Below are positions 48,515-58,319 of a stretch of 64,000 bases of DNA, piece after piece (the first letter of the stretch is position 1; every line of letters begins with the position of its first letter). Location: contig NC_088775.1 in the NCBI RefSeq assembly GCF_954871325.1, forward strand, positions 68,611,561-68,675,560, given 5' to 3'. Source of the DNA: Gordionus sp. m RMFG-2023. Taxonomy: Eukaryota; Nematomorpha; Gordioida; Chordodea; Parachordodidae. Under the pieces are notes generated by a model. The model was not told where the DNA came from, made no database searches, and saw only the letters and a program-made list of their open reading frames with translations. The position numbers were made by a program, and so were the translations under genes.

Positions 48515-48522
48515 AAGTTGAG

Positions 48523-49500
48523 GTAATGCTAACTTAAATTTTCGTATTTACATGGCAAACCTGTTTCTGTCAGAGATTTGTTTACTTTATTATAAGATAT
48601 TATTTTAAAATTTATTATCTAAATTGGCCATGGAAAAATGTCTGAACTGGTTGACGCTTCATTGATTATTATTTTTTCATCTTCATCGCTATTTTTATTA
48701 ATCTAAATATATTTTTAAAATTTGTATAATAAAATAATATTAACCACTTCCATTGAAAATAAAAATAGCAGAATCCTTGAGATGCATTGTAATATCAAAA
48801 TTTGTCTGCTTTATTGATAAACGCGGACATAATATTTAATGAATATATATTTAAGTTCTAATATTATATATATATTATTAAACTGGTCTTAATATTTTTT
48901 AATATATATATTTAAATTATATGCTCATATAAAAAAAATAAATTTGGCACCAAAATATTTTTATTTAAAGTATAAAAAAGCGTTAAATATAAGTATATCT
49001 AATAATCTTAAAAAGTATCTAAAAATAGATACAGATACCTATAAAATAATATCTAGATACAGATATTATTATAAATAAAAATCTATCTACAGTTACCTCA
49101 TTTTTGTATCTAGATATCTAGATATAACAACTTTGTAAATTAATATCTTACTTATCTTTTTGCTAAACATTCATAAGATTATTCATAATTTGAAATTTCA
49201 ACAAATGGTGTGACTGTGTGCATAGAAGGCCAATCAATATATGGCCAGAGAATACTCATCTGTCTAATAAAATTCATCGCCTTTATATTTCTATTAAAAT
49301 AAAACTTGTAAGCTATAATTTTTTGTGTGAATAATGCTTAATGCCTCAGGATAATATTTATATAAAATATCAGTAATCTTAATTAGTATTTTTTTAACAA
49401 TATAACATCATGTGTAACGTAATTTTTCCAGATAGAGGTATTAAACCGTTATAAATTGTTTTTTATTGGATTGCTCTATTCAATAAATGAACTTAGGCAA
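48523..49500. other. giant element interior, no gene
   Basis: AT-rich. A run of TATCTAGATACAGATA-type imperfect repeats lies at 49010-49140. I see no coding signal and no clear left end of the MULE. Confidence 0.5.
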
Positions 49501-49526
49501 GGTACATAACATAACATTCTAAATGT

Positions 49527-50230
49527 TTGAATTTACAAGGCAGAGTTTTTAAATTATGGGGGAATATCGATGACCCATTTTATTGTTGCGATTGTTATAA
49601 TATTTCAGATGCGCTATATAGGCTAAAAAATGAGAGTAATATAAAAACTGCCGATAACGAGTTAAGACTTTTAGCGCTTTATAAAAAAACAGCGCAACGT
49701 ATTAGGAAACTAAGTAATTTTATTATAGATTACGTATCATATAATATCCTAAAAGATTATAAGAGAAATGATATATTATCGGAATATACTCCCTTATGGG
49801 TAGTGGGGGACGGCAATTGCTTTTATAGAGCTATATCGGTAGCTCTATACGGCATACCAAGTGAGCATATTTATATCAGACTGATAACAGCTATTGAGAT
49901 AATTAAGAATCGTGATTATTATGAAAAAGATAACCCAAAATATATTTTAAAAGATGATGTTCTAGATTTTGAACGATCTTTTGATGATATTTTAAATACA
50001 GTATTAGATTTAACAGTGGGCTACTATTGTACAGATTTACGCGACTAGTGCTGCTTTTAAGATCGCTATAAGATCTGAAATGGTAACTCAAGATAAAAGT
50101 TATAATAGGATTATATACGGTAGAGGGGTCCCACTTTATCGACATAACGATATAGCCATTCTTTGGACATCATATTAATATACTAAAACAAATATTAATC
50201 ATTTCGCGGTATTGTTTAATAAAGATGATA
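49527..50230 (+). pseudogene. OTU-like domain of the MULE protein
   Basis: The motif PLWVVGDGNCFYRAISVALY carries the OTU catalytic Asp and Cys, and NINHFAVLF near 50191-50217 supplies the His. The frame changes after about 50048, so the two parts are not in one ORF. OTU domains cleave ubiquitin-type conjugates and are known fused to or near MULE-type transposases in animals. Confidence 0.85.
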
Positions 50231-50517
50231 TAATTTCATCAAATAATGATATAAACGAGTTTAATCTAGTTAAGGATGAGCAAAAAAGATATAGATATTT
50301 CATCAGATAATGATATAAACGAGTTTAATCTAGTTAAGGATGAAGAAAAAGATATAGATATTTCATCAGATAATGATATAAACGAGTTTAATCTAGTTAA
50401 GGATGAAGAAAAAGATATAGATATTTCATCAGATAATGATATAAACGAGTTTAATCTAGTTAAGGATGAAGAAAAAGATATAGATATTTCATCAGATAAT
50501 GATATAAACGACGTTTT
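50229..50517 (+). repeat. 63-bp coding tandem repeat
   Basis: About four and a half copies of a 63-bp unit that keeps frame and encodes the 21-residue repeat built from DISSDNDINEFNLVKDEEK. The copies are nearly identical, implying recent expansion or homogenisation. Confidence 0.92.
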
Positions 50518-52424
50518 TAATGGAGATGATATTAAGCTGAAAATCTCAGAATATATATCGAATAATAAACGAATAGATGATAAAAATAATTTAGACGTTA
50601 ATATTCCTGAAAATATAATATTAGACGAAAAATTGGAAGGTTTACATTTTAAAAATTTTGACAGCCTTACCTTAGTAGAGATGTTAATAAACCCTTCAAA
50701 TATAGTGCAATGTATACCTCGTGGTATAAAAAATAATGTTTTTTTTACGGTTATGAAAACTAAGAAAAAAACAATGCAAACATCATATGACGATGATTGC
50801 GGCGCTTGAACTGGAAAGAAAACGTCCTCTACCAAGCGATATTTTGTAATAGAAGATACGATAAAAGGACCGTATCTCCTCATGGAAAATAAGTTGTATA
50901 AAAGTTATAATAGTTATAAAAAAAAATTGAGTATAGATATCGATTTATCATCAGCTAATGTGATTATATTATATAGATATTATACTAGTTTAAAACGAGA
51001 TACTAATTATGCTAGAAGAATATCCTACCTGATAGATATGTCGCCAAATGTAAATATTAAATTAGAGGATATATTTATAGTTGAATATTTTTGGGTTTAT
51101 CCCGGAAATATTCGTCACGGTAATGTTAAAAATTATGATGAGGTGTATACTAAAACACCGACAAATGTCCTAAAGAGAAAATTGCGGATAAAGGTGTTCA
51201 AGACATTTATAAAGATTCGATTTTTAATGAAGACATTAATGAGTCTGCTAGAGATATAAAACAAATTCGGAATATTAAGTATAATATTAAATGTAAAAAT
51301 CAAAAAGGATATACAGCGAATTTTTCCGATCAAGTTTTATTAATTCTTAAGGATATGAATAAATATCCGATGGTGAAAAATATAAATATAACTTCGCAGG
51401 AAGTTATTTCAATTATATTATACACACCATTTATGATACAAAATATGAAATATATGTGTCATCGAAATAAACCATGTATATTAGGTGTAGATAAAACTTA
51501 CAATTTATCAGTTATTTGTTACGGCAACAATATACAAACATAGAGCAGTTTGTAGAAAACAAGGCGGAAACCATCCTATATATATGGGCCCTATATTTTT
51601 GCATGGTAAATCTAATTTCGAGACATTTAATTATTTCTTTTCGCATTTACGGCACCTCTTTACCAAACATGATATCAATGTTGATAATCTAATATTTGGT
51701 AACGATGAGGAATTCGCCATGATAGCTGCAATTAGAAATAATTTTGAAACATCGGACCATTTATTATGTTACGTGCACGTGAGAAGAAATATCATAAGAT
51801 ATTTAAGAGACAAACAGGGAGTCGATGTAAATCATCGCAAAAAAATTTTACGTGATATATTTGGCAAAGAGGGACTAGTATTTTCGATAAATGATGAGAT
51901 GTATAATCGTAGATTGTTGCAATTAAAATCATATTGCATCGAAAAAAGATATAATTCATTTATGAATTATTTAAATAAAAAATTACAGGATAATTTATTT
52001 GCTTATATTTATAAGCCATTACAGAAAAAAATAATTATAAATTTATGGTCGAATAACGATTGTGAATCGTTTTAGTATGTTAAAATCTTTAGTAGATAGA
52101 AAGACGTCGGCTTTACACATTTTAATTGAAAAAATAGCCAATAAGAATAGGGTTCAAGAAAAAGAACTTGAACGGGCAGTAATTGGATTGGGCCAATTTT
52201 TTGTTGTTGACAGTTATAAGAAATTTATTTTGGGAAAAAATTGGGATAAAATAAGTGTCGAAGAACGTCGTCATCGTCTCATCGCAATGATGAAAGGACG
52301 GATTATAAATGATGATGATATTATATCGACCTGCGGTCAATTAAAATTAACCAAACCTAAAGGGTCTAAAAAACCGACACAGTATAAAAAAATTAAAGTA
52401 AAGCATATGGATGCTAATTTTTAA
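50276..52424 (+). pseudogene. MULE transposase, frame-broken
   Basis: Successive plus-strand segments (50276-50809, 50882-51259, 51355-51543, 51584-52075, 52062-52424) follow one another. The DDE residues are visible: Asp in CILGVDKTYNLSV, Asp in LIFGNDEEFAMIAAI, a Cys/His in HLLCYVHVRRNI, and Glu in WSNNDCESF. About four frame breaks separate the segments, so this copy is not functional as it stands. Upstream of the catalytic core, IDMSPNVNIKLEDIF may be the domain before the DDE core. Confidence 0.85.
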
Positions 52425-52497
52425 ATAGTTTGTATATATTTCCTTTATTTTATTATTTTTATATGACATCCACATTCCGTGTTGACAATTATTTGGG

Positions 52498-52971
52498 ATG
52501 ATTGACGGATCATTGGAGTCGGACAATAGGCTGGAGGAGGCCAGACTAGAAGCTTTCAGGCTATATTGGCAAATGCTTAATATAGCGAGACCTACTCGAG
52601 ACAGACGGTCTCGTAGGTCGCGTAGCCCAAGAAGGGGCTATGGTACCTACAGGTACGGAGAAAGAGAGTCTTTCTCGGGAGGCGCAAGGGAAGCCTCGGG
52701 CTATTTGAGATGTGAGGGAAATCACTATATAAGATACTGTCCAGAGCTGCGCCGAACCTATCGTGATGTTTTGGAGACAAACCTCACCCCAGTGTGCCCA
52801 ACTAATCGTGACTTTTTGGAGACAAACGACATGGCGCACTTCTGCCCCCTCCCTAACGGCGCCCATTCCAGCCGTGCCGATTCCCGCCTTGCCGATTCAC
52901 GTATGGGCGCTCATTCCAGCCGGGCCGATTCCCGTATCGGCAACACCACCGAGTCCAAGTTAACAGGTTGA
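52498..52971 (+). CDS. zinc-knuckle protein (second ORF of the MULE)
   Basis: Shares DGSLESDNRLEEARLEAFRL and the RRSRSPRRGY patch with the ORF at 39439. An upstream ATG at 52463 is in another frame, so this start is uncertain. The knuckle reads YLRCEGNHYIRYC; the first Cys of the related knuckle (CYRC) is replaced, so zinc binding is doubtful in this copy. The C-terminal third has NSRADSRLADSR-type duplications. Confidence 0.7.
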   Translation: MIDGSLESDNRLEEARLEAFRLYWQMLNIARPTRDRRSRRSRSPRRGYGTYRYGERESFSGGAREASGYLRCEGNHYIRYCPELRRTYRDVLETNLTPVCPTNRDFLETNDMAHFCPLPNGAHSSRADSRLADSRMGAHSSRADSRIGNTTESKLTG

Positions 52972-53300
52972 CTTGGCGTCGGAGGTTAATATGCTTGATT
53001 TAAACGTCACGTCTAATGACCATCATATAGAAGATGAGTTATTAGACTAGGACAAATAAATTTTTTGTTTAATATTTTTTTTTTTAAATTAATGTAAATT
53101 TTTTAATATATTATATTTTGGTTATATTTCAGGTTTAAAATTTTAAACCTGTTATATATCCATGGTCTTGGTATTTTTTTTAAACTAAGACCTAAAAGCT
53201 CTTTCAACTGGTTGCCTCCACGTGGCTAAGAGCGGAAACATAAATTTATGGCTAAAACCATAATATTATAACTATAAAATATATTAAATATAAGATCAAA

Positions 53301-55439
53301 AGCAATAGCGGGACAAATCATTAATATAGTATAAATAATGTAATCTTGTTTAGCTAATATTAGAGAAAGTTTGTACAGTTAGAACAATGCATCCAATTAT
53401 TTTTTTGTAATAACAATATAAATAGTTATTTTTAAGTTTAAATATTACCAATTATTAAAGTCCTATAATTTGAAATTTTTGACTATAATTATTGAAGGTA
53501 AAAAGGCATATAAAAATAAATATATTATATAATTATATAAACTATAAATAGATATCGAAGATGAAAACAACATCATATTATAGTTTGGTCAATGATTGAA
53601 ATTGGAAAACTAAATCGTGATACGTCGGAAACAACATTCTATAAAGACTACCGTGATTGAAACACCCACATTATTTTACAACAAACGAATATTTACATTT
53701 TTTTTACCTATTACGATTGTATATAATAATATGTAATATAAATGGTATTTTATTAAAAAATATGTTTTAGTAATCTTATTATATTTAATAAATTGTATAT
53801 TTCTTGAAATAATAAATGGTATATTTATCTGATTAATAAAATTATTTGTTTTATAAATTTGGTGAATATAGTAGGAGAGACTGCGGTTAGTCTAACCTAT
53901 TTTTAAAAAATTGGCTATAGTTTCTGGTTTTTTTTTACATAATATAAAAAATAAAATATGATTAGATACCAAAAACAATACTTTATAAAGGGGCCTTATA
54001 AAAAAATTTAAGAATATATTTATTTTTTTTAAATTTTATTTTTTGTAAAAGTCAACTAACATCCCCAATAGTGGGGTGAGGCAAACCACTTCAAGGGGCT
54101 TCCTAAACCATTGGTTTTTTAAGGCCATAATAAATTGAAATGTATTTTTATTTATTAATAATGATACAAATAGAATAATTTTGTTGTATTGTAGTATATA
54201 TCATATACTTATAAATTGAGGCTAATCATATATAAAAATTGAAACTTAATTTTGGTTAATTTAATAAACATTTTGGACATAAAAAATAAAGATCTTAAGG
54301 AGAGATTATGATAGCATAAATCCTTTATACCAATTATAAAACAGACATGAATTGCCTTTACAAGATTTTGAAATTTTTTTCATTATTAACTGCTTTAATT
54401 GACTTGTATGGTTTAGCAAGCGCCGCTAGCTCTAAATTGACAAATTATGATTGAAATAATATCTAGATATAATAAATACACATTAAACTTTTCCAAATTA
54501 TAGAAGAGTGTTTAAAATTAGCTATAAAATTTAATTTACATATAAATGATTATATATTATAATAAAAATTAAAATTCTATCATGTAAAAATCTTTTGAAA
54601 ACTTCATCAAAATTTTATTTCTTAAATAAAATTTTTAATAATTTAATATTTCAAAAGATTTTTTGTCTATAGATGTAAACTAATAAAAACTATATTAGGA
54701 TAAAATATTAACCTTCTGGTATATTTAATTTTGAAATGAGATTAAGTAGTTTGCCAAGCCCCGGGGTCCTAACCCCAGATATACAAAACATATAAAATGA
54801 TAAATTTTTCGTATCTTGGTAATGTTAATTTTTTTTCTATCAACTTACCTATCTTCTTAACGTTAATTTCACTTTCCTATCTCCTAATGTTAAAATTTTT
54901 TTTTTCTATCAACTTTCCTATCATCTTAATTTAAATAAATCGAGAGCTATTATTATCTCAATGTTAAAATTTTTTTTTTAAATTTATGGCAACACTCGCA
55001 ACCTATCGTTCGGAAGGCAAACGTTCTAACCATTGAGCCCCCCCCCCTTCAATATTATATTTTTATATATTTGTATATATATATTAAAAAAATTTTTTTT
55101 ATAAAATTAATTTAATTTAATCAGAATGACGGGGTTGATGGGTAATTAATAATTAGTTAGGTGTATACGATACTAAATATGCTTTATTAATATATTTCAT
55201 AAAAATATTAATATTTAGGAGAAAAAGAGGTAAAAATGTTGCAATGTAAAGGTATTAGAAATATCATAATTTACATTTGTGATAGAAATCAACTTGGGTA
55301 AAATTTAAAATAGCTATCCTTGAAATTTTTTTAATTTTAAATATGGGCTAGACATTGGCTTTTTTAAATATTTTATTTGAATTCTCAACTACCAAAATTA
55401 TCATGATCTTTGGTAGGGCTGGGGAAATTTTTTTCAAAA
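53301..55439. other. giant element interior, no gene
   Basis: AT-rich. It holds the repeat at 53871-54100 and a C-run near 55040 beside GCAACACTCGCAACC. No coding signal. Confidence 0.5.
53871..54100. repeat. interspersed repeat, copy 2
   Basis: Begins GTAGGAGAGACTGCGGTTAG and ends GGGTGAGGCAAACCACTT; same orientation as copy 1 at 41940. Confidence 0.75.
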
Positions 55440-56924
55440 TTATTTATATTAATACCATTTTCTGAATCTCCTTGAAAAGCTTAACATGAATCTGCTTTTA
55501 TTTTTAAAAAAAAACTGTATTTTGACCGGGGACGCCTAGTGTTTTTTCAAAAGATCACTAAGTTATAAAATATTTTTAAATACAATATTTACATATTCTG
55601 AATACTTTTAATGAGCTTAATATGAATCTGTTTTTACTTTTTTAAAAAAACTGTATTTTGACCGGGGACGCGTAGTTTAGTCAAAAAATGAAGAAAGAAA
55701 GTTATTTTTCAAAAGCCCACTAAGTTATAAAATATTTTTAAATACAATATTTACATATTCTTAATACTTTTAATGAGCCTAATATGAATCTGCTTTTATT
55801 TTTTAAAAAAACTGTATTTTGACCGAGGACGCGTAGTTTAGCCAAAATAATTTTTTTTTCGAAAAATAATTTTTTTAAAATTTTTTTTTATTAATACCAT
55901 TTTCTGAATCTACTTGAAAAGCTAAACATGAATCTGCTTTTATTTTTTTAAAAAAAACGGTTTTTTGACCGGGGACGCGTAGTGTTTTTGAAAAAAAAAG
56001 GTGTTTTTTCAAAAAATCACTTAGTTATAAAATACTTTAAAATATAATATTTACATATTTTGTATTCTTTTAATGAGCTAAATATGAATCTGTTTTGATT
56101 TTTTAAAAAAAACGGTTTTTTGACCGGGTACGCGTAGTGTTTTTGAAAAAAAAAGTGTTTTTTCAAAAAATCACTAAGTTATAAAATACTTTAATATATA
56201 ATATTTACATATTCTGAATTATTTTAATGAGCTAAATATGAATCTGCTTTTATTTTTTAAAAAAAATGTATTTTGACTGGGGACGCGTAGGGACGCGTAT
56301 TTTAGTCAAAAAATGAAGAAAAAAAGTTATTTTTCAAAAGCCCACTAAGTTATAAAATATTTTTAAATACAATATTTACATATTCTGAATACTTTTAATG
56401 AGCTTAATATGAATCTGCTTTTGTTTTTTAAAAAAATGTATTTTGACCGGGGACGCGTAGTATAAGTCAAAAAAAAAAATTTTTCGAAAATTTTTTTTTT
56501 ATTAATACCATTTTCTGAATCTCCTTGAAAAGCTAAACATGAATCTGCTTTTATTTTTTAAAAAAAACGGTTTTTGACCGGGGACGCGTAGTGTTTTCGA
56601 AAAAAAAGTGTTTTTTCCAAAAATCACTAAGTTATAAAATACTTTAATATATAATATTTACATATTCTGTATTTTTTAATGAGTTAAATATGAATCTGTT
56701 TTTATTTTTAAAAAAAACTGTATTTTGACCGGGGACGCGTAGTTTATTTTTTAAAAAAATAAATTTTATATAATTACCGTATTTTTTTAAATTAAAAAAA
56801 CATTTTCTAACTCATCTTATAAAGCTTAATAAGATTTCCTATTAGTAATAATAAAAATAAGTCGTTTTGACCGGGGACGTGTAGGGACGCGTAGTTTTCG
56901 GGGACGCGTATTTTAGTCATTCCC
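55440..56924. repeat. right terminal satellite arm of the giant element
   Basis: The same satellite as the left arm, inverted, with about ten copies of TTTTGACCGGGGACGCGTAG. The outermost 120 bp mirrors the left arm block by block, including AGCTTTATAATATGAGTTAG against CTAACTCATCTTATAAAGCT. Confidence 0.9.
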
Positions 56925-57010
56925 AAAAATAGCATGATATAGAAATCTATATTAAATTCTTTAAATAGTTTGCAATTTAGTAAATAATTTTTATTCGAAT
57001 TAATTTTTAC

Positions 57011-57100
57011 CTAAATCTCCTAAATATATTAAAGTCTGATGTGCTATAGCTTGAATTTTTAAAATTTCTGCAGATATTTCAGGCATATGATGAACATCCT
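57011..57100 (-). CDS. SMG5: SMG5 exon 4
   Basis: Encodes EDVHHMPEISAEI, then AIAHQTLIYLGDL, matching human MACHRCLVYLGDLSRY, the TPR-like signature of the EST1/SMG5/SMG7 family. The donor is GTAAAA, phase 1. The next intron is 21,735 bp and contains the 20.5-kb inverted-repeat element. Confidence 0.92.
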
Positions 57101-57233
57101 CTACATAATTTAATATAAAAATATATTTAATATCATATCATATATATATCAAGACTCTCTATATACAAATATAAGAAAAATTTGGGTGTATATACTATAA
57201 AACTTTTATATCTTATACATTCATTAAATAAAC

Positions 57234-57447
57234 CTTCATTTTCAGTGAAGAATATATCAAAAGTATCATCTAGGAAAAAATCAACTTTGCCATTAAGGTT
57301 TAATTTATTTGGTTCCAATTGTAAAGATGCCAACATATTTTGATAGTAAGCCATTGCAGAACATATATAACTTTTGTAAAAGTAAAATACAGGTGAAGTT
57401 GAGAATTTTAAATTTGAGAGTTGTTCATCAACATCTTGAGACATATG
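57234..57447 (-). CDS. SMG5: SMG5 exon 3
   Basis: Encodes HMSQDVDEQ, then FYFYKSYICSAMAYYQNML, matching the human helix around AYRTHLVAGIGFYQHLLLYI. The acceptor follows a T-rich tract. The phase-1 donor GTTTAT is the only one I found that joins exon 4 in frame. A GTATAAG a little further on gives a stop at the junction. The 3' end is therefore less certain than the body. Confidence 0.85.
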
Positions 57448-57624
57448 CTTAAAAAAATTAGCTTTATAAACTATAATAAATTTTATATTGTTATTGTAGT
57501 AATAAGTTGTTTTACAAATTAAATTTTAATACTACCTAATAAATAAATATGATTATTTGGCATTTATTATTAAAAAATATGTATATTTCGGTTGCGTTAA
57601 AAATAAATATTTAAATAATTTTAC

Positions 57625-57751
57625 CTTTTTTATATCTCTTTTCATAAATTGTATAGGTTCATAAAAAACTTTCCTCCATATAACAACCTCTACATTTTTA
57701 TATTCATCATACAAAGAGCTGTATAATAATCCTAATCCTACATCTTTTAAT
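57625..57751 (-). CDS. SMG5: SMG5 exon 2
   Basis: Encodes a block ending VVIWRKVFYEPIQFMKRDIK, matching the human SMG5 segment LLWRKVYYEVIQLIKTNKK. The acceptor is TTAG and the donor GTAAAA. It joins exon 1 in phase 2 and ends in phase 0. Confidence 0.92.
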
Positions 57752-57796
57752 CTAAGTAATAGCTTATAGTTACATATTAAATAAATATAAGTTTAC

Positions 57797-57912
57797 TTCT
57801 CTCTATATTCAATAGCTTGACAATTAAAGATGCAGTCATATTTATTTGAAGATTTTTGTAAACTATCTAATTTTGCACTAATGAATTGAATTTTTCTGAA
57901 AGAATCAACCAT
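57797..57912 (-). CDS. SMG5: SMG5 exon 1 (start codon)
   Basis: Starts MVDSFRKIQFISAKLDSL and aligns with the first helix of the SMG5 14-3-3-like domain. An in-frame TGA lies two codons upstream of the ATG (57918-57916), which fixes the start. The donor is GTAAAC and the exon ends in phase 2. The following intron is only 45 bp. Confidence 0.85.
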
Positions 57913-58048
57913 AATTCATAATAAAATGGCTAAAATATACTTATTCGAATAATCAAAAATCATAAATGGTTTTAAATAAAGGTGAGAATTGAGAAACTAC
58001 TAGAATTAAAAGTGAGTGATAGGTTTCATCAAATCTTATTTTATCTAG

Positions 58049-58054
58049 CACGTG
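58049..58054. promoter_or_regulatory. palindromic E-box CACGTG upstream of SMG5
   Basis: A CACGTG hexamer lies about 137 bp upstream of the SMG5 ATG, in an otherwise AT-rich stretch where GC-containing palindromes are scarce. No TATA element or transcription start could be assigned. Confidence 0.25.
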
Positions 58055-58319
58055 GTCACAGATCTGTCCAAAATAAGCTTACGTGAACGATATGGAGGCT
58101 CAAGTTACATATAATTATGCGATTTTTTCTCAAAGATAGCAAAAAACCTTGTAATTCAGATGCATAGATATCAATAGATAAAACTACGTCCTATCCAATT
58201 GTAATATTAGAGTATGGTTCAGAAGGCCATCAAAAAAATTTATTTTTAGTTCAAGTGGATATTAAGGAGCCATTAAAAATATATTTGCTTCGTAGGGCTA
58301 TTCTAATTCTTTAGGGGGC

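Larger units (their letters stand above)
49500..53300 (+). mobile_element. MULE transposon with OTU domain and zinc-knuckle ORF
   Basis: Plus-strand sequence codes, in several broken frames, for an OTU-like cysteine protease domain, a repeat-rich linker, a MULE-type DDE transposase and a separate zinc-knuckle protein. The block after the last ORF (52980-53300) matches the palindrome at 39860-40360, so this family gave rise to the palindrome. The left end is not found, so the true limits are unknown. It lies inside the 20.5-kb inverted-repeat element and may be its transposase gene. Confidence 0.85.
36441..56924. mobile_element. 20.5-kb giant inverted-repeat element in SMG5 intron 4
   Basis: The left end GGGAATGACTAAAATACGCG is matched by the inverse CGCGTATTTTAGTCATTCCC at the right end. 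An 8-bp duplication AAAAATAG flanks it (36433-36440 and 56925-56932). Each end continues as about 1.45-1.5 kb of tandem satellite in inverted orientation. The inside holds a palindrome, a MULE with transposase, hAT relics and MITEs. An 8-bp duplication fits MULE, hAT or Zisupton-type DNA transposons. The MULE transposase inside makes a giant MULE plausible but unproven. Polinton-type genes such as a DNA polymerase B were not seen. Confidence 0.8.
14635..57912 (-). other. SMG5: SMG5 gene span, 21 coding exons (nonsense-mediated decay factor)
   Basis: SMG5 works with SMG7 in the cytoplasm. It recruits decay and phosphatase activity to phosphorylated UPF1 during nonsense-mediated mRNA decay. I assembled 21 minus-strand exons, each bounded by AG and GT, with phase agreeing at every junction; the exon lengths sum to 3477 bp (1158 codons plus stop). 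Conserved blocks recalled from human SMG5 occur in the right order: WRKVFYEPIQ, LIYLGDLARYY, ERYYHQAILL, GMPHSQLGTL, SFEGAHSNLKR, IRILQLRRFGHFI, LMRLMGHLRL, YLVPDTHVLC, FIIILPRS and KFYDLWKWM. Layout by residue: helical 14-3-3/TPR-like part about 1-430, acidic linker about 430-620, helical part about 640-890, PIN about 895-1055, tail to 1158. Human SMG5 is about 1016 residues; the extra length is in the linker and tail. Introns run from 45 bp to 21.7 kb and most of the excess is transposon. It converges with the C1-domain gene on its 3' side. Confidence 0.93.

Noticed and set aside
50266-50883. 205-codon minus-strand ORF with SLSDEISISFSSSL repeats
   Set aside because: It is the reverse-strand shadow of the 63-bp repeat in the MULE coding region.
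36441-56924. Polinton/Maverick interpretation of the 20.5-kb unit
   Set aside because: Size and long terminal repeats would fit, but the flanking duplication is 8 bp rather than 6, and I see no DNA polymerase B, retroviral-type integrase, ATPase or capsid-like ORF.
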